Below the pieces are notes generated by a model, which saw nothing but the letters and a program-made list of their open reading frames with translations, was not told the DNA's origin and did no database searches. This document shows, one piece after another, positions 29,445 through 40,610 of a DNA stretch of 64,000 nucleotides. The stretch comes from Lentilactobacillus farraginis DSM 18382 = JCM 14108 (GTDB lineage Bacteria; Bacillota; Bacilli; Lactobacillales; Lactobacillaceae). The stretch lies in contig NZ_BAKI01000006.1 of NCBI RefSeq assembly GCF_000583655.1, positions 37,000 through 100,999 of the forward strand. Reading direction: 5' to 3'. The position numbers and the translations under genes were made by a program. Position 1 is the first letter of the stretch. Every line of letters begins with the position of its first letter.

Positions 29445-31856
29445 ATGAAAGTTTCATATAACTGGTTAAAAAAGTATCTTGATTTGGATATGCCGGCTAA
29501 AGATTTAGCCGAAAAAATTGAGCGAACGGCCGTTGAGGTGGATTCAGTGGATGTTGCTGAAGAAGGTTTGAAGAAGCTGGTAGTCGGTCATATTTTGTCG
29601 ATGACCAATCATCCGGATTCCGATCACCTTCATATCTGTTCAGTGGACGTCGGTGAGGAGTCGCCGCTGCAAATTGTTTGTGGTGCGCCTAATGTTGCGG
29701 CAGATCAAAAGGTGATTGTTGCTCTACCGGGCTCCCGGATTGGCGGCAATGTTAAAATCAAGCGTTCCAAAATGCGGGGTGTTGAATCGGAAGGCATGAT
29801 TTGTGCCCTGGACGAAATTGGTTTTAGTAAAGATGTCGTACCCAAGGAATGGGCTGATGGCATTTATGTTTTTGACGATAGTGTTCCGGTTGGTGAACCG
29901 GTTTATCATTATCTTGGAATGGACGATCCGATTATTGATTTGGATGTTACCCCCAACCGTGGTGATATGCTGAGTATTTTGGGAACCGTTCACGAACTGG
30001 CAGCGATTTACGATCAAAAGCCGGATATTCAAAAACCGGTAGTAAAAGAAGCTGCTGATTTAAACGCGGCTGACGAACTTAAAGCGTCGGCGGATGAAAC
30101 GTTGGCTAAAACTTATAAATTAAGAGTAATCAAAGGTGTTAAGGTAGCTCCCAGTCCGGCTTGGCTGCAGATTACGCTTTGGAATGCCGGTATTCGGCCA
30201 ATTAATAACGTTGTTGACGTTACTAACTATATTTTGCTGAAGTATGGTCAGCCGCTGCATTCATTTGATAAGGATAAAATAAAGGGAAATGTTCAGGTTC
30301 GCCTGGCAAAAAAGGGTGAACAAATTAAAACCTTAGATGAAGAAGATCATGATTTGTCTTCCGAAGACATTGTGATTGCCGATAGTGAACGGCCAATCGC
30401 TATTGCCGGTGTTATGGGTGGTTATAATACACAAATTGATGATCAGACCAAAGCGGTGGCCTTGGAATCGGCTATTTTTGATTCTATTCGGATTAGAAAG
30501 ACCGCTCAGCGCCACGTTCTGCATTCTGAGGCTTCCCAACGCTTTGAACGCGGCATTAATCCGGATGGCGTTGAGGATGCCCTTAATGAGGCTGCCAACA
30601 TGATTCAGGAGCTAGCCGGTGGCCAAATTACCAAGGGAATTGTGACTGCTTCCGAATATCATCCGAAACTCCCAACGATTTTTATAACTGCTGAAAGAAC
30701 GAATCATGTTCTTGGAACGGATTTAAGCTTGTCGGACATTCAAGCAATTTTTGATCGGTTAGGGTTTATTAGTCAACAAGCAGATGACGGGTTGAACGTG
30801 ACAATTCCGGCTCGCCGCTGGGATATCCATATTGAGGCCGACTTATTTGAAGAAATCGCTCGAATTTACGGATATGATCAGCTACCGGCGACACTGCCAA
30901 CCGGCAGACAAACGATTGGTACTCTGACGCCTGCCCAGAAACTTGACCGGGCAACAAGGCATGCTTTGGAAGGGCTAGGGTTGACTCAGGCAATCTCTTA
31001 TTCGTTGACGACAGCCACCAAAGCGCAGCTGTTCTTAATGCGCCAGAGTAAGTTAACCAAGCTGTTATCACCAATGACCCAGGATCATTCAACGCTGCGA
31101 ATGAATTTGTTAAGCGGTTTATTGGACGATGTTGCATATAATCATGCGCATAAAGTAAATGATGTGGCTCTATATGAAATCGGCCGGGTTTTCTACAAAG
31201 ACTCGGATGAGCAGGTTCGCCCAGACGAAGTAGCGCATGTTGCTGGTGTTGTAACGGGGAACTTTACAGCTGCATCCTGGAATAATCATGTTCATCCAGT
31301 TGACTTTTACGACTTGAAAGGGATTGTTAACCAGTTAATTGAAAATCTTGGAATTAACGGTGAACTGAGTTACACGGCAACGGATAAGTATCCGGAAATG
31401 CATCCGGGACGAACAGCAGATATTAGTATTCATGGTCATTACGTTGGTTTTATCGGCCAAGTTCATCCGAAGGTCGCCAAACAGTTTAAAATCAAAGAAA
31501 CTTATGCTTTTGAATTGAATCTGCAGACATTAATTGAGCTTCCTAAGAGTGATGATCAGTATCATCCAATCTCAAAGTATCCATCTGTTGAAAGAGATAT
31601 TTCATTCTTGGTTGATCATGAAGTTACCAATGAGCAGGTTGTGGACTTAATGAAGAAACGTGGCGGTGCTTACTTGCATGATATTCATTTGTTCGATATT
31701 TATGAAGGCAAAAATATCCCAGCCGGCAAAAAGTCAATGGCTTATTCATTATTGTATGTTAACCCGCGCGAAACATTAAAAGATGAAGTTGTGACAGCAG
31801 CTTTTGAAAAGATTAAAAAACGGTTAACTGATGAGTTAAATGCGGAAATTCGCTAG
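29445..31856 (+). CDS. pheT: Phenylalanine--tRNA ligase beta subunit
   Basis: tRNA-binding and editing subunit. The product has 803 residues, full length. Order: an EMAP-like tRNA-binding domain (about 40-150, with HPDSDHLHICSVDVG), the B3/B4 editing domain, B5 (about 405-480), a catalytic-like domain, and a C-terminal FDXACB anticodon-binding domain (about 710-803, SKYPSVERDISFLVD). Starts after AAGAGGGG and shares the T-box with pheS. Confidence 0.97.
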   Translation: MKVSYNWLKKYLDLDMPAKDLAEKIERTAVEVDSVDVAEEGLKKLVVGHILSMTNHPDSDHLHICSVDVGEESPLQIVCGAPNVAADQKVIVALPGSRIGGNVKIKRSKMRGVESEGMICALDEIGFSKDVVPKEWADGIYVFDDSVPVGEPVYHYLGMDDPIIDLDVTPNRGDMLSILGTVHELAAIYDQKPDIQKPVVKEAADLNAADELKASADETLAKTYKLRVIKGVKVAPSPAWLQITLWNAGIRPINNVVDVTNYILLKYGQPLHSFDKDKIKGNVQVRLAKKGEQIKTLDEEDHDLSSEDIVIADSERPIAIAGVMGGYNTQIDDQTKAVALESAIFDSIRIRKTAQRHVLHSEASQRFERGINPDGVEDALNEAANMIQELAGGQITKGIVTASEYHPKLPTIFITAERTNHVLGTDLSLSDIQAIFDRLGFISQQADDGLNVTIPARRWDIHIEADLFEEIARIYGYDQLPATLPTGRQTIGTLTPAQKLDRATRHALEGLGLTQAISYSLTTATKAQLFLMRQSKLTKLLSPMTQDHSTLRMNLLSGLLDDVAYNHAHKVNDVALYEIGRVFYKDSDEQVRPDEVAHVAGVVTGNFTAASWNNHVHPVDFYDLKGIVNQLIENLGINGELSYTATDKYPEMHPGRTADISIHGHYVGFIGQVHPKVAKQFKIKETYAFELNLQTLIELPKSDDQYHPISKYPSVERDISFLVDHEVTNEQVVDLMKKRGGAYLHDIHLFDIYEGKNIPAGKKSMAYSLLYVNPRETLKDEVVTAAFEKIKKRLTDELNAEIR

Positions 31857-31901
31857 TTTCAACCTTATAATGGGATTTGAGAATAGTAGGAGGAGCATCT
31901 G

Positions 31902-33020
31902 ATGAGTAATAACTCAAATGAACGGACTCCTAAACCCAACCGGAGTTTAGGGCGAAAAATTATTATTTCCGTAATTACAATTTTAGTAATTTTGGCGATC
32001 GCCATTGGCTTTTTAGGCTATCGATATTTTCAGGAAGCTTTAAAGCCGATGAATCCTCAAAATACAAGTGTGAAACAAGTTCACATTCCATTAGGCGCGT
32101 CTAATAAGCAAATCGGCTCGATTTTGCAAAACAAAAAAATTGTTAAAAGCGGCATGGTTTTTGATTATTATGTCAAATCAAATAATATGAGTAATTTTCG
32201 TGCTGGTTACTATCAGTTAAAGCCATCAATGAGTTTAAAAGCAATTGCTAAAAAACTGCAGCGGGGCGGTACCGATGAACCGATTCAAAGTACAAAGGGG
32301 AAGGTACTGGTGCGTGAGGGGGCTAATATTGATCAGATTGCAACCCAAATTGCCCTGACAACTGATTTTTCAAAGCAGAATTTTATCAATGTTATGAAAG
32401 ATAAGCAGTTTATGGAACAATTGGCTGCTCGTTATCCACAATTATTGACATCGGCGATGAAAGCCAAGGGCGTCAGGTATCGGCTTGAAGGATACTTGTA
32501 TCCGGCAACTTATGAGGTTAAGAAAAATACGTCACTTAATTCCCTTGTTAATCAAATGGTTGCCAAAACAAATCAAGTTTTGACGCCTTATTATAAGCAG
32601 ATTAAAAAGACAAAAATGACGATGCAGCAGTTTATGACCTTGGCATCTTTAATCGAACGTGAAGGCGTTAATCAGACGGATCGTCGAAAAATGGCTGGTG
32701 TCTTGTTAAATCGAATTGATATTAACATGCCGCTACAGTCTGATGTTGCTGTTCTTTATGCAATTCATCGTAATAGTAAAGAATTAACCAATAAGGATCT
32801 TCGGAGCAATTCACCATATAACCTGTACAAATATGCCGGCTTTGGGCCGGGACCTTTTGATAGTCCAAGCGTTAGCTCTGTTCAAGCGGTTCTTCATCCA
32901 CTGGATCGATCAAAAAACTATTTGTATTTTGTTGCAAATACGAAGACCCGGAAAGTATACTATTCAAAGACTTATGAAGAACATCAGCAACAAATTGCCG
33001 AGCACACGGCCAATAACTAA
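31902..33020 (+). CDS. mltG: Endolytic murein transglycosylase MltG (YceG-like)
   Basis: Membrane-anchored lytic transglycosylase that cuts nascent glycan strands during elongation. The product has 372 residues: a short cytoplasmic tail, one transmembrane helix (about 20-45), a LysM-like subdomain, then the YceG core with the catalytic Glu in LASLIEREGVNQTDRRKMA and LQSDVAVLYAI. The end has the conserved NPYNLYKYAGFGPGP-like segment (SPYNLYKYAG) and YLYFVANTKTRKVYYS. AGGAGG precedes ATG 31902. udk and greA follow as in many lactobacilli. Confidence 0.94.
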   Translation: MSNNSNERTPKPNRSLGRKIIISVITILVILAIAIGFLGYRYFQEALKPMNPQNTSVKQVHIPLGASNKQIGSILQNKKIVKSGMVFDYYVKSNNMSNFRAGYYQLKPSMSLKAIAKKLQRGGTDEPIQSTKGKVLVREGANIDQIATQIALTTDFSKQNFINVMKDKQFMEQLAARYPQLLTSAMKAKGVRYRLEGYLYPATYEVKKNTSLNSLVNQMVAKTNQVLTPYYKQIKKTKMTMQQFMTLASLIEREGVNQTDRRKMAGVLLNRIDINMPLQSDVAVLYAIHRNSKELTNKDLRSNSPYNLYKYAGFGPGPFDSPSVSSVQAVLHPLDRSKNYLYFVANTKTRKVYYSKTYEEHQQQIAEHTANN

Positions 33021-33050
33021 TTCAAGCAATACTGAAGGGAATTTCGATTC

Positions 33051-33725
33051 ATGGTGAAACCAAAACAAAAACCAGTTGTCATTGGTGTAACTGGTGGTTC
33101 TGGCAGCGGAAAAACAACGGTAAGCCGGAAGATTTTTAACGAATTGTCAAACTATTCGATTATGATTCTTCAGCAGGATTCTTATTACAAAGATCAGTCT
33201 AATATGACAATGGCACAGCGCAAAAAGGTTAATTATGATCATCCAATGGCTTTTGACTATGACTTAATTATTCAGCAGTTAAAGCAACTGCTAAATTATC
33301 AACCAATTGAGAAGCCGGTTTATGATTATAACCAGTTTACCCGCAGTAAGGAGACAATCCATCAGGATCCACGCGAAGTAATTATTCTCGATGGCATTTT
33401 AATACTTGACGATGAACGATTACGTGATTTAATGGATATTAAAGTGTTTGTCGACACGGATGATGATATTCGTCTTATTCGGCGAATTGAACGGGATATG
33501 CATGAGCGTGGCCGTTCATTGGACAGTATCATTAAGCAATATTTGACAACTGTTAAACCAATGTATCATCAATTCGTTGAACCAACCAAACGCTATGCGG
33601 ATATTATCGTACCCGAAGGCGGCGAGAATCAGGTAGCAATTGATTTGTTAACGACCAAAATGCGGGCTATTTTAAGAAGCCGGGGTAATCAACAGATCAA
33701 GCAAAACTTTGATTCAACAATTTAA
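33051..33725 (+). CDS. udk: Uridine kinase
   Basis: Phosphorylates uridine and cytidine in pyrimidine salvage. The product has 224 residues; P-loop [18 protein letters not shown] near residue 11, the substrate segment [16 protein letters not shown] ([14 protein letters not shown]), and the [13 protein letters not shown] lid. ATG 33051 lies 8-12 nt after GAAGGGA; GTG 33054 is an alternative. Between mltG and greA, a typical order. Confidence 0.95.
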   Translation: MVKPKQKPVVIGVTGGSGSGKTTVSRKIFNELSNYSIMILQQDSYYKDQSNMTMAQRKKVNYDHPMAFDYDLIIQQLKQLLNYQPIEKPVYDYNQFTRSKETIHQDPREVIILDGILILDDERLRDLMDIKVFVDTDDDIRLIRRIERDMHERGRSLDSIIKQYLTTVKPMYHQFVEPTKRYADIIVPEGGENQVAIDLLTTKMRAILRSRGNQQIKQNFDSTI

Positions 33726-33749
33726 TCTTTTACAAAGGGGAATTTTTTG

Positions 33750-34226
33750 ATGGCTGAACAAGAAGCATATCCAATGACCGCAGAAGGTCGGGATAAATTA
33801 AAAAAGGAATTGGAAGACTTAAAGGTAAATCAACGACCAAAGGTGGTTGAACGGATTAAGGTTGCCAGAAGTTATGGTGATTTGTCTGAAAATTCCGAGT
33901 ATGAATCAGCAAAGGACGAACAGAGTATGTTGGAAAGTCGGATTACGACGATTGAACACATGCTTCAGTATGCACAAATTATTGATTCTAATGACAGCGA
34001 TAAAGACGAAGTGACAGTTGGAAAGGCAGTAACTTTTAAAGAACTGCCTGATGAAGAGCCGGAAACTTACACAATTGTAGGGGCTGCGGAGGCCGATCCA
34101 ATGTCGGGAAAGATTTCCAATGATTCGCCAATCGCAAAAGGGCTTTTGGGACATCGGTTGAATGAAGAAGTGACGATTCATATTCCAGCCGGTGATATGA
34201 AAGTTAAGATTTTAGAAGTTAAGTAA
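33750..34226 (+). CDS. greA: Transcription elongation factor GreA
   Basis: Secondary-channel factor that stimulates transcript cleavage by backtracked RNA polymerase. The product has 158 residues: an N-terminal coiled coil with the acidic tip [16 protein letters not shown], and a C-terminal FKBP-like domain ([21 protein letters not shown]). ATG 33750 is used rather than TTG 33747 because it fits the AAGGGG spacing better. A strong terminator follows. Confidence 0.96.
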   Translation: MAEQEAYPMTAEGRDKLKKELEDLKVNQRPKVVERIKVARSYGDLSENSEYESAKDEQSMLESRITTIEHMLQYAQIIDSNDSDKDEVTVGKAVTFKELPDEEPETYTIVGAAEADPMSGKISNDSPIAKGLLGHRLNEEVTIHIPAGDMKVKILEVK

Positions 34227-34257
34227 GATATCAAAAATAATTTGTTTAAACAAAGTG

Positions 34258-34296
34258 GCAATCAGCTTAGTGAAATACTGGGCTGATTGCCTTTTG
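34258..34296 (+). terminator. Terminator after greA
   Basis: GGCAATCAGC (34258-34267) with GCTGATTGCC (34283-34292), then four T. Confidence 0.85.
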
Positions 34297-34374
34297 CTAT
34301 TCCTTTGTTAATTTCACAATCGATGATATAATGTGATGTAAGCGAATTCGTAAATAATGAGGAGTGTGCGATTA

Positions 34375-34686
34375 ATGAAAATTGAAATTACCGATGCTGC
34401 AAGTAAGTGGTTCCATGAAGAAATGGGATTGTCTGATGGTAACGGAGTTCGGTTTTATGGGAAAGTTTATGGCAAAACCCCCGTACACGACGGCTTTTCG
34501 TTAGCAATCACTCGTGACGATCATCCAGAAGAAGTATATACCGAAACGGATAAAGATGGCGTTAAATACTTTGTGGACGAAGGCGATGAATGGTTTTTCA
34601 AGGGGTATGATTTGGGGGTTGATTTCGATCCCCACAAAGATCCAGAAAATGTTTTCTATACCTATACCAAAAATGGTGAGTTATAA
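34375..34686 (+). CDS. HesB/IscA-like (YneR-type) small protein
   Basis: A 103-residue protein of the HesB/YadR/YfhF group found in lactobacilli. The pattern ITDAASKWFHEEMGLSDGNGVRFYGKVYG matches the beta-rich core of HesB-like domains. The three cysteines that hold iron-sulfur clusters in true IscA are absent, and in fact there is no cysteine at all, so cluster carriage is unlikely. Function unknown. GAGGAG precedes ATG 34375, with a TATAAT-like -10 element about 43 nt upstream. Confidence 0.8.
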   Translation: MKIEITDAASKWFHEEMGLSDGNGVRFYGKVYGKTPVHDGFSLAITRDDHPEEVYTETDKDGVKYFVDEGDEWFFKGYDLGVDFDPHKDPENVFYTYTKNGEL

Positions 34687-34714
34687 AACGATTGAGTTGG
34701 ATAATATGTAAAAA

Positions 34715-34759
34715 CCAAGGATGATTTAGGGAGCTTCCCCAATCATCCTTGGCTTTTTT
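34715..34759. terminator. Terminator between HesB-like gene and yfhO-like gene
   Basis: CCAAGGATGATT (34715-34726) with AATCATCCTTGG (34741-34752) and T-run; an A-run on the other side also allows use from the minus strand. Confidence 0.85.
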
Positions 34760-34782
34760 AATGCTAAATTTTGTGCATTGGA

Positions 34783-37407
34783 TTAATGATTTCGTTTGTA
34801 ATAATAACTGCCGATAACGAAAAAGATACCTATTAACGAAATGGTTAGCCCAATTCCCAAGCCTTCTGGCCAATACGTAAAAGTAACCTGATGGGTCCCT
34901 TTGGTAATTGGGACGTAGATAAACATTTTAGCCCATTTTCGGGGCTTGACGGTCTGATGGTCAATTTTTACGTGCCAACTTAGAGTATGGGATTGTTGTG
35001 GTAAGCGACTGTTTGGCTGCTTTAACATGAACAGTTCCTGTAAATTGATGATTATTCCAATTTGAGATCTTGTATGGTGATTGTTTGAGATCCTGTGAAA
35101 AACGAGCGATTTTTTGATCGTTTAGTTTATAAAATTTAACGTTTTGAAGCCAAACATCATTTGCGTTTGCGTAAAGTTTAACAGTAATGGTATCATTTGC
35201 AGTTCCACCAGTCGCAATATTTGCGACAACGGTTTTTTTAGCCGGCCTGAATTGCACCAGGCTATTACCGTTTACCAAAACCGATAGCTGCGTATTTGAA
35301 ATGTTTGGCCCCATTGTCATGTAGTATGACGTGTTCTTTTCAATTGGGACTTTCATTGTAATATAGGATTGTTCCATCATGTTCTTCTTTCGAAGGACCG
35401 CGTTATTCAAATCCAAAACGGGATAAATATTATGATATGAAACGTCTGTGTAGGCTGCCGGTTTAAATAAATCACCGATTTTTGGATCCAGCTGTTTGGC
35501 CAGTTGATTCTGATAAGCGATTGGACTGTTGGGAACGGCCGTTGTTTTTAACGGCTGTTTTGGAGATACAAAGCCTAATGGCAATGCATATGGATTGCGA
35601 TAGGTATTTGTCTGCTTTGTCTGTGAAAGCAGCTCATACTTGCTTAAATCGGGTTTACTCGTCAGAGTGCTTAAAAATTGCGGCATGGTTTTTTGATTCG
35701 TTTTGACGGTAACCGGTCGTTCATTTAACCAATATTTCATTGATAAAAGCGAATCGGTAAACATGGTCCCGTTTGAATAAAGGATATAGGCGTCGCCGTT
35801 TGGCTGGCCAATGTTACCGGCGAAATTTGAAGTTGCGGATTCAAGCGTAGACGAGAAAATCGAGCCGCCATTAAAGTTCGCTGTTAATGCGTCATTTTTG
35901 GTTCTGGAAAAGGTTTGGCCGGTTCGATAAAAGCTTTTGTCATTTTGGTTAATCTTATCGGTAAGTGATCGGGTAATCCCTGCGAATTTGGTGTAATCGG
36001 TATTATTTAAGTAGGAGATATTGTTGAGTGAATTGACAAAATTTAAACTCATTTCTCCGACCATTAAAACGGCAAGTGCGGCTGAAAGCAGTTTGTGTTG
36101 CCGATATAAACCGTAAAAAATAATCAAGCCGATGCTCAGGAGCAGGTAAATCCAACCCCAGACATAGTTGCCGGCACGTAAATATTCAAATTTTTTCATT
36201 TTTAAGCCGATATAGAGCATCCCAATTAAGATAATGGTCATACTGGCAATGAAGTTGCGCCACCGAATGTTGTGAGCCGAAATATCTTTAAAAGTTTCAA
36301 AGGCGGTCAAAATCATCCAAAACGAAAAAATAAAGGAAAAGCGATATGGATACCAGACGGGCAGTTGCATCCCGTGCCAGAACAGATCCAGCGGCTGAAA
36401 GCACATGGAAAGAACAAAGAAAGCCGTCAGGCCAAAGTTGGCAATTTTGAATCGCCAGTTAATGGTTGGCGAGAAGTAATAATAAAGAAATAAGATAATA
36501 ACGACGCTGGCAACAAAGATATTTGCCGTCCCACTCGGCAGCTGTTTGAAGTCAAAAGAGCCGTTAATAAACTTTCCCAGCATATCCAGCGGGTTATATT
36601 CGAACCTGACCCGAAATTCATTTTTCGAATAATTGGTTTTACTTGTCAGCAGTGAGAAGAAAGTCGGAATTAAGAGCCAAGCTGATAGAACGCCACTTAA
36701 CAAGGAGGCTTTCAACCATCGGAAAAAGACTTTCCCATAGCTGCCGGTTTGGACAGGCAACGCTTTGGCAATACCGAAAATAATCATATAGGCCGTTACA
36801 AAGATAGCAATCATCCATCCCATATAATAATTAATAATCAGCATTGCGGTAAGGCTGACCGTATATAACTTAGCGGATTGGGATTTTAACAGATTGTCAA
36901 GTCCAAGAAAAATAATCGGCAGTAGAATGGCGGCGTCAATCCAAAGTGTATTAAGCTGGTTTGCGACCATCCACCCATCAGTGCGTAGGAAACGGCAAAC
37001 CCGATAATTGACCAATCGGCTGCCTGGTATTTCTTTTTAAGAAAATAACCGCAGCTTAATCCGGCTAGTCCATATTTTAAAATGGTGATAATTGCCAAAA
37101 CACTGGGCAACATGGAAACGGGAAACAGTAAAATCAATAGGTTAAGTGGACTCATCAGATAATAGCTCCACGTCCCAAACATGTCACCGCCGAATCCTTT
37201 GGCAAACGAGTACAGAAAACCGCTGGGATTATGCAGCAGTGTATCTCGATAGTGCGCAAAAAAATCAACGTACTGCTGACCCATATCAACTGTTAGAACA
37301 GAAGAGCTTCCGAATGGTGCAAAATGTCTAAAAATAAAGTACCCAACCGTAATGATGACTGGGATCAAAAAGCAGAGTAGTAATGGGTATCGCTTTGATT
37401 TCATCAT
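34783..37407 (-). pseudogene. YfhO family membrane protein (glycosylation-type), two frameshifts (probable sequence errors)
   Basis: Large multi-spanning protein of the YfhO family, members of which help add sugars to teichoic acids or surface polymers. Three consecutive frames overlap: start at 37407 (MKSKRYPLLLCFLIPVI), a middle frame, and a C-terminal frame ending at 34783 with a last helix (IGLTISLIGIFFVIGSYYY). One missing base in the run at 36974-36976 restores ALMGWMVANQLNTLWID. A further shift of two missing bases (or one extra) near 34979 restores the junction into WHVKIDHQ. Repaired length is about 875 residues: 12 or more N-terminal helices, then an extracytoplasmic beta-rich domain. 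The substrate is not known. Monocistronic. Confidence 0.88.
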
Positions 37408-37534
37408 TGACCTTCCTTTTTTAAAATAAATGTCAACGTTTAGAATATCATAAGAAGTTAAAGATTGGCCAACAGTTCTAGTTTTTGTAAAAGAAATTTG
37501 ATAGAATTGAGTTCATGGGCAAGGAGTAATGACT

Positions 37535-39585
37535 TTGAAAATCTTTAGAAGACGAACTAAGAAGAACCAAAAAACAAAGGCAGCGTCACTGCCTTTTAGA
37601 ATTAATGTTATTTTTATTGTTGTTGGTATTTTATTTATAGCATTGCTGACACAGTTGGCTTATCTTCAAGTGATGTATGGATCAAAGTTTAAAGCCGAGG
37701 TTAACCGATCCGACACGTCCGTAGTTACGGGAAACGTGCAGCGAGGGATGATTTATGATTCAACCGGCAAGGTATTGGTTGGAAATTCAGCCCACCAGGC
37801 GATCATCTATACTAAGGGCGTTAACGAACTTTCAAACGACTTGTATAAGACTGCCACGAAACTTTCCAATTATGTTAGAGTTTCCCAAAGCAGCTTGACC
37901 AAGCGTCAGTTGGCCGACTATTATTTGGCTAATCCTAAAAACCTGGCTGCGGTTGAGGAAAAACTTTCCGGATTGGACGGATATAGTGCCGATGCTAAAT
38001 ACAATAAGGCTTTGGATTACGTTGAAAAGATACCTAATTCCCGGTTTAGTGAAGCAACCAAAAATGCAGCGGAAATTTTTGCCAAAATGAGTGGTGCTTA
38101 TCAGCTTTCAACTGTTAACATCAAGGACGATAACGTTTCCGAAGCTGAAGTGGCCCAAGTTGGTGAACATTTGTCGGAAATGCCGGGCGTTAACGTCGGT
38201 ACCAGCTGGAGCCGAAACTATCCAAATGGCAAGTCCATCCAAGGGGTTACCGGAACGGTTTCAAACGAAAAGACCGGCTTACCGAGTGACCGGGTTAACG
38301 AATTGCTGGCAGAAGGCTATTCTCGTAACGATAGTGTTGGTCAAAGTTATTTGGAGCGTCAATATGAACCCGTTCTTCGTGGTACCAAATCTCAAACTCA
38401 GGTTGTTTTAAATAGTGACAACGAGATCAAAAAACAGATTAAGAAATATGGCGGCCAAAAGGGTGATAATCTTCAGTTAACAATTAACGCTAAGTTCCAG
38501 AAAACATTACAGTCGCTTGTCAGATCTGCTGAACAAGGTGCCGGCGGTAATTCAACCGGGACGTATGCGGTTGTTATGAACCTAACAATGGTGCGATTAT
38601 TGGTATGGCTGGCGTTAATCGAAATCCGAAAACGTCTAAAATTACGGATAACATTCTTGGCAATATTAACAGCTCAATTGTCATGGGGTCCGTTGTTAAA
38701 GGGGCAATGGTTTCCGGTGCACTTATGGACGGGGTGATCACGCCAACTAATAGTACACTAACGGATCAGCCGATTACGACCGGTGGCGTAAAGAAGTCAT
38801 CATGGTTCAACCATAATGGTGGTTCCAATATTTCAGTTGATGCCAGTGGCGCCTTGGAAGTTTCTTCAAACTCGTATATGATGCAGCTGGCAATGAAAGA
38901 GGCTCGGTTTAAGTACGTTGAAGGCGGGGCTTTGACAATGAATCCATCGATCTTCAGTAAGCTGCGGGGATACTTCAACCAGTTCGGGTTGGGTGTGAAT
39001 ACCGGCATTGATATTCCGGGTGAATCAACCGGCTTGAAAGGTGCCAGCGGTCGTTCCCACATTGGAAGTGCCTTGGATGAGTCCTTTGGTAACTATGATG
39101 CTTATACGACAATGCAAGTGGCTCAATATATGTCAACCATTGCTAACGGCGGCTATCGAATTGCGCCGCATATTGTGCAGTCAATTCGGGGAACCAGTAA
39201 GAACGGTAAGCTGGGTCCGGTTAAGGCAACGGTTATGCCAAAGGTTTTAAATCATATTGATATGACTAAGGCGCAACGGGATGTTGTTAAGCGAGGCCTC
39301 TATGACGTTGTTCATGGTACCAACACTTATAAGACCGGTGGCGAGCTGGATACCATCAAACCGGAAATTTCCGCCAAAACCGGTACGGCTCAGACATTCT
39401 ATAATGGAAATGAAACGGTTACGCTGAGCTTGGCATCGTTTGCGCCTTCAACGAATCCACAAGTTGTTGTTGCTTTAGCAATGCCCAACTTAGGTGTCAA
39501 TGCCGAAAGTAACAATATGCAGCTGGCAAAGCGGATTTACGCTGCTTATTGGAAAGAAGTTCAGTCGACATCGACTGTTAAGTAA
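37535..39585 (+). pseudogene. Class B penicillin-binding protein (PBP2B-like transpeptidase), frameshifted (probable sequence error)
   Basis: Peptidoglycan transpeptidase with one N-terminal transmembrane anchor (about residues 22-44), a PBP dimerisation domain with NVQRGMIYDSTGKVL, and a transpeptidase domain. The frame breaks at CC (38581-38582); one added C reads VVMNPNNGAIIGMAGVNRN and joins the second frame, giving 683 residues. The catalytic motifs are then complete: SVVK (SxxK), SSN (SxN) and KTGT. TTG 37535 is preferred: AAGGAG is 8 nt before it, while ATG 37529 has only 2 nt. Probably elongation- or division-type PBP2b, usually essential. Confidence 0.93.
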
Positions 39586-39702
39586 AAATACTTAACATTT
39601 ATCAATTTAATCCTAGTATTTTGTGATGATTGATGATAAAATATTCAGAGTTGATGCTATTAGACTAGCTGTATAAAGAAAAAAGTTTGGAGGTCCTATT
39701 CC

Positions 39703-39852
39703 ATGCGCGTACACATTACATTGGAATGTACTGAATGCCACGAACGCACTTACTTATCAAGCAAAAACCGTCGGAACAATCCAGACCGGTTAGAGCTTAA
39801 AAAGTATTGCCCACGTGAACGCAAAGTGACATTACATCGAGAAACAAAATAA
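39703..39852 (+). CDS. rpmG: 50S ribosomal protein L33
   Basis: A 49-residue protein, [20 protein letters not shown] at the start, ending [15 protein letters not shown]. It has the first Cys pair (CTEC) but only one Cys of the second pair (CPRE), as in many lactobacillar RpmG copies, so a full zinc ribbon is not possible. TGGAGG precedes ATG 39703. Confidence 0.95.
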   Translation: MRVHITLECTECHERTYLSSKNRRNNPDRLELKKYCPRERKVTLHRETK

Positions 39853-39861
39853 CAACGTTTA

Positions 39862-39937
39862 TTTGTAAAATGATTCATGCGGGATTTTAACTCAGCTACA
39901 TGGCTTTGTGAGGCCCAAATCAGATTCATTTTGCAAA
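39862..39937. other. Structured spacer between rpmG and fthC (12-bp inverted repeat)
   Basis: TTTGTAAAATGA (39862-39873) pairs with TCATTTTGCAAA (39926-39937), 11 Watson-Crick pairs and one G-T, around a 52-nt loop. It has no T-run directly after it. The remaining spacer to 40042 carries no gene that I can support. It could be a small RNA, an mRNA-processing hairpin or a leader of fthC. Confidence 0.4.
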
Positions 39938-40042
39938 AGCGTGAGATTAATAAGAGGCCGGAAGTGAACGGGAAACTGTTTATCCAGTCTCTTTTTCTCA
40001 TTATTGAGTCGAGCTTGAAATAAATGTAAAGTAGGTTAAAGC

Positions 40043-40591
40043 ATGCGAAATAAAGTAAAAGTTGCCTTTCGAAAACAACAGCTGGAAAAAATTCATCATT
40101 TTTTAGGACAACCGGAAACCTCGGCGACGTTGCAGCATCTTTATCAGCAGCTTTTTGAAGATTCTGATTTTTTAAAAGCTAACGTCATTGGGGTTACACT
40201 TAGTATGGCTGAAGAAATTCCAACCCAGCCGATTATTACGTTTGCACAGGCTCATCAAAAGCAGGTCGTTGTCCCCCGGACCCTTCCCAAACGTCAAATG
40301 GCGTTTGTTGTACTCGATGAGACGACCCGCTTGGAGCGAACAAAGTTTGGGACTCAAGAACCGGTTGGTGGGACTGTTGTGGCTAAATCAGAAATTGATG
40401 CCCTGATTGTTCCTGGCTTGGCTTTTTCCCGCGATCATTACCGGCTTGGCTTCGGTGGTGGCTACTATGACCGATTTTTAGCAGATTTTGAAGGGATGTC
40501 AATCGCGGTCGCAACGCCGCCTCAATTTTTTGAAAAAGCGGCTTGGCCTATTGAAGACTTTGATATGAAAGTTAAAAAAATTATCCACTAG
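40043..40591 (+). CDS. 5-formyltetrahydrofolate cyclo-ligase
   Basis: Converts 5-formyl-THF to 5,10-methenyl-THF with ATP. The product has 182 residues. The conserved C-terminal ATP/folate segment is DALIVPGLAFSRDHYRLGFGGGYYDRFLADF. ATG 40043 follows AGTAGG, a weak site. It lies between rpmG and a rhomboid gene, a common neighbourhood in lactobacilli (named fthC/ygfA/yqgN in different systems). Confidence 0.93.
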   Translation: MRNKVKVAFRKQQLEKIHHFLGQPETSATLQHLYQQLFEDSDFLKANVIGVTLSMAEEIPTQPIITFAQAHQKQVVVPRTLPKRQMAFVVLDETTRLERTKFGTQEPVGGTVVAKSEIDALIVPGLAFSRDHYRLGFGGGYYDRFLADFEGMSIAVATPPQFFEKAAWPIEDFDMKVKKIIH

Positions 40592-40610
40592 TTATGGAGG
40601 AATAGTTAAT

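Noticed and set aside
37529..37534. ATG 37529 as the PBP start
   Set aside because: Only 2 nt separate it from AAGGAG; TTG 37535 has normal spacing. The difference is two residues.
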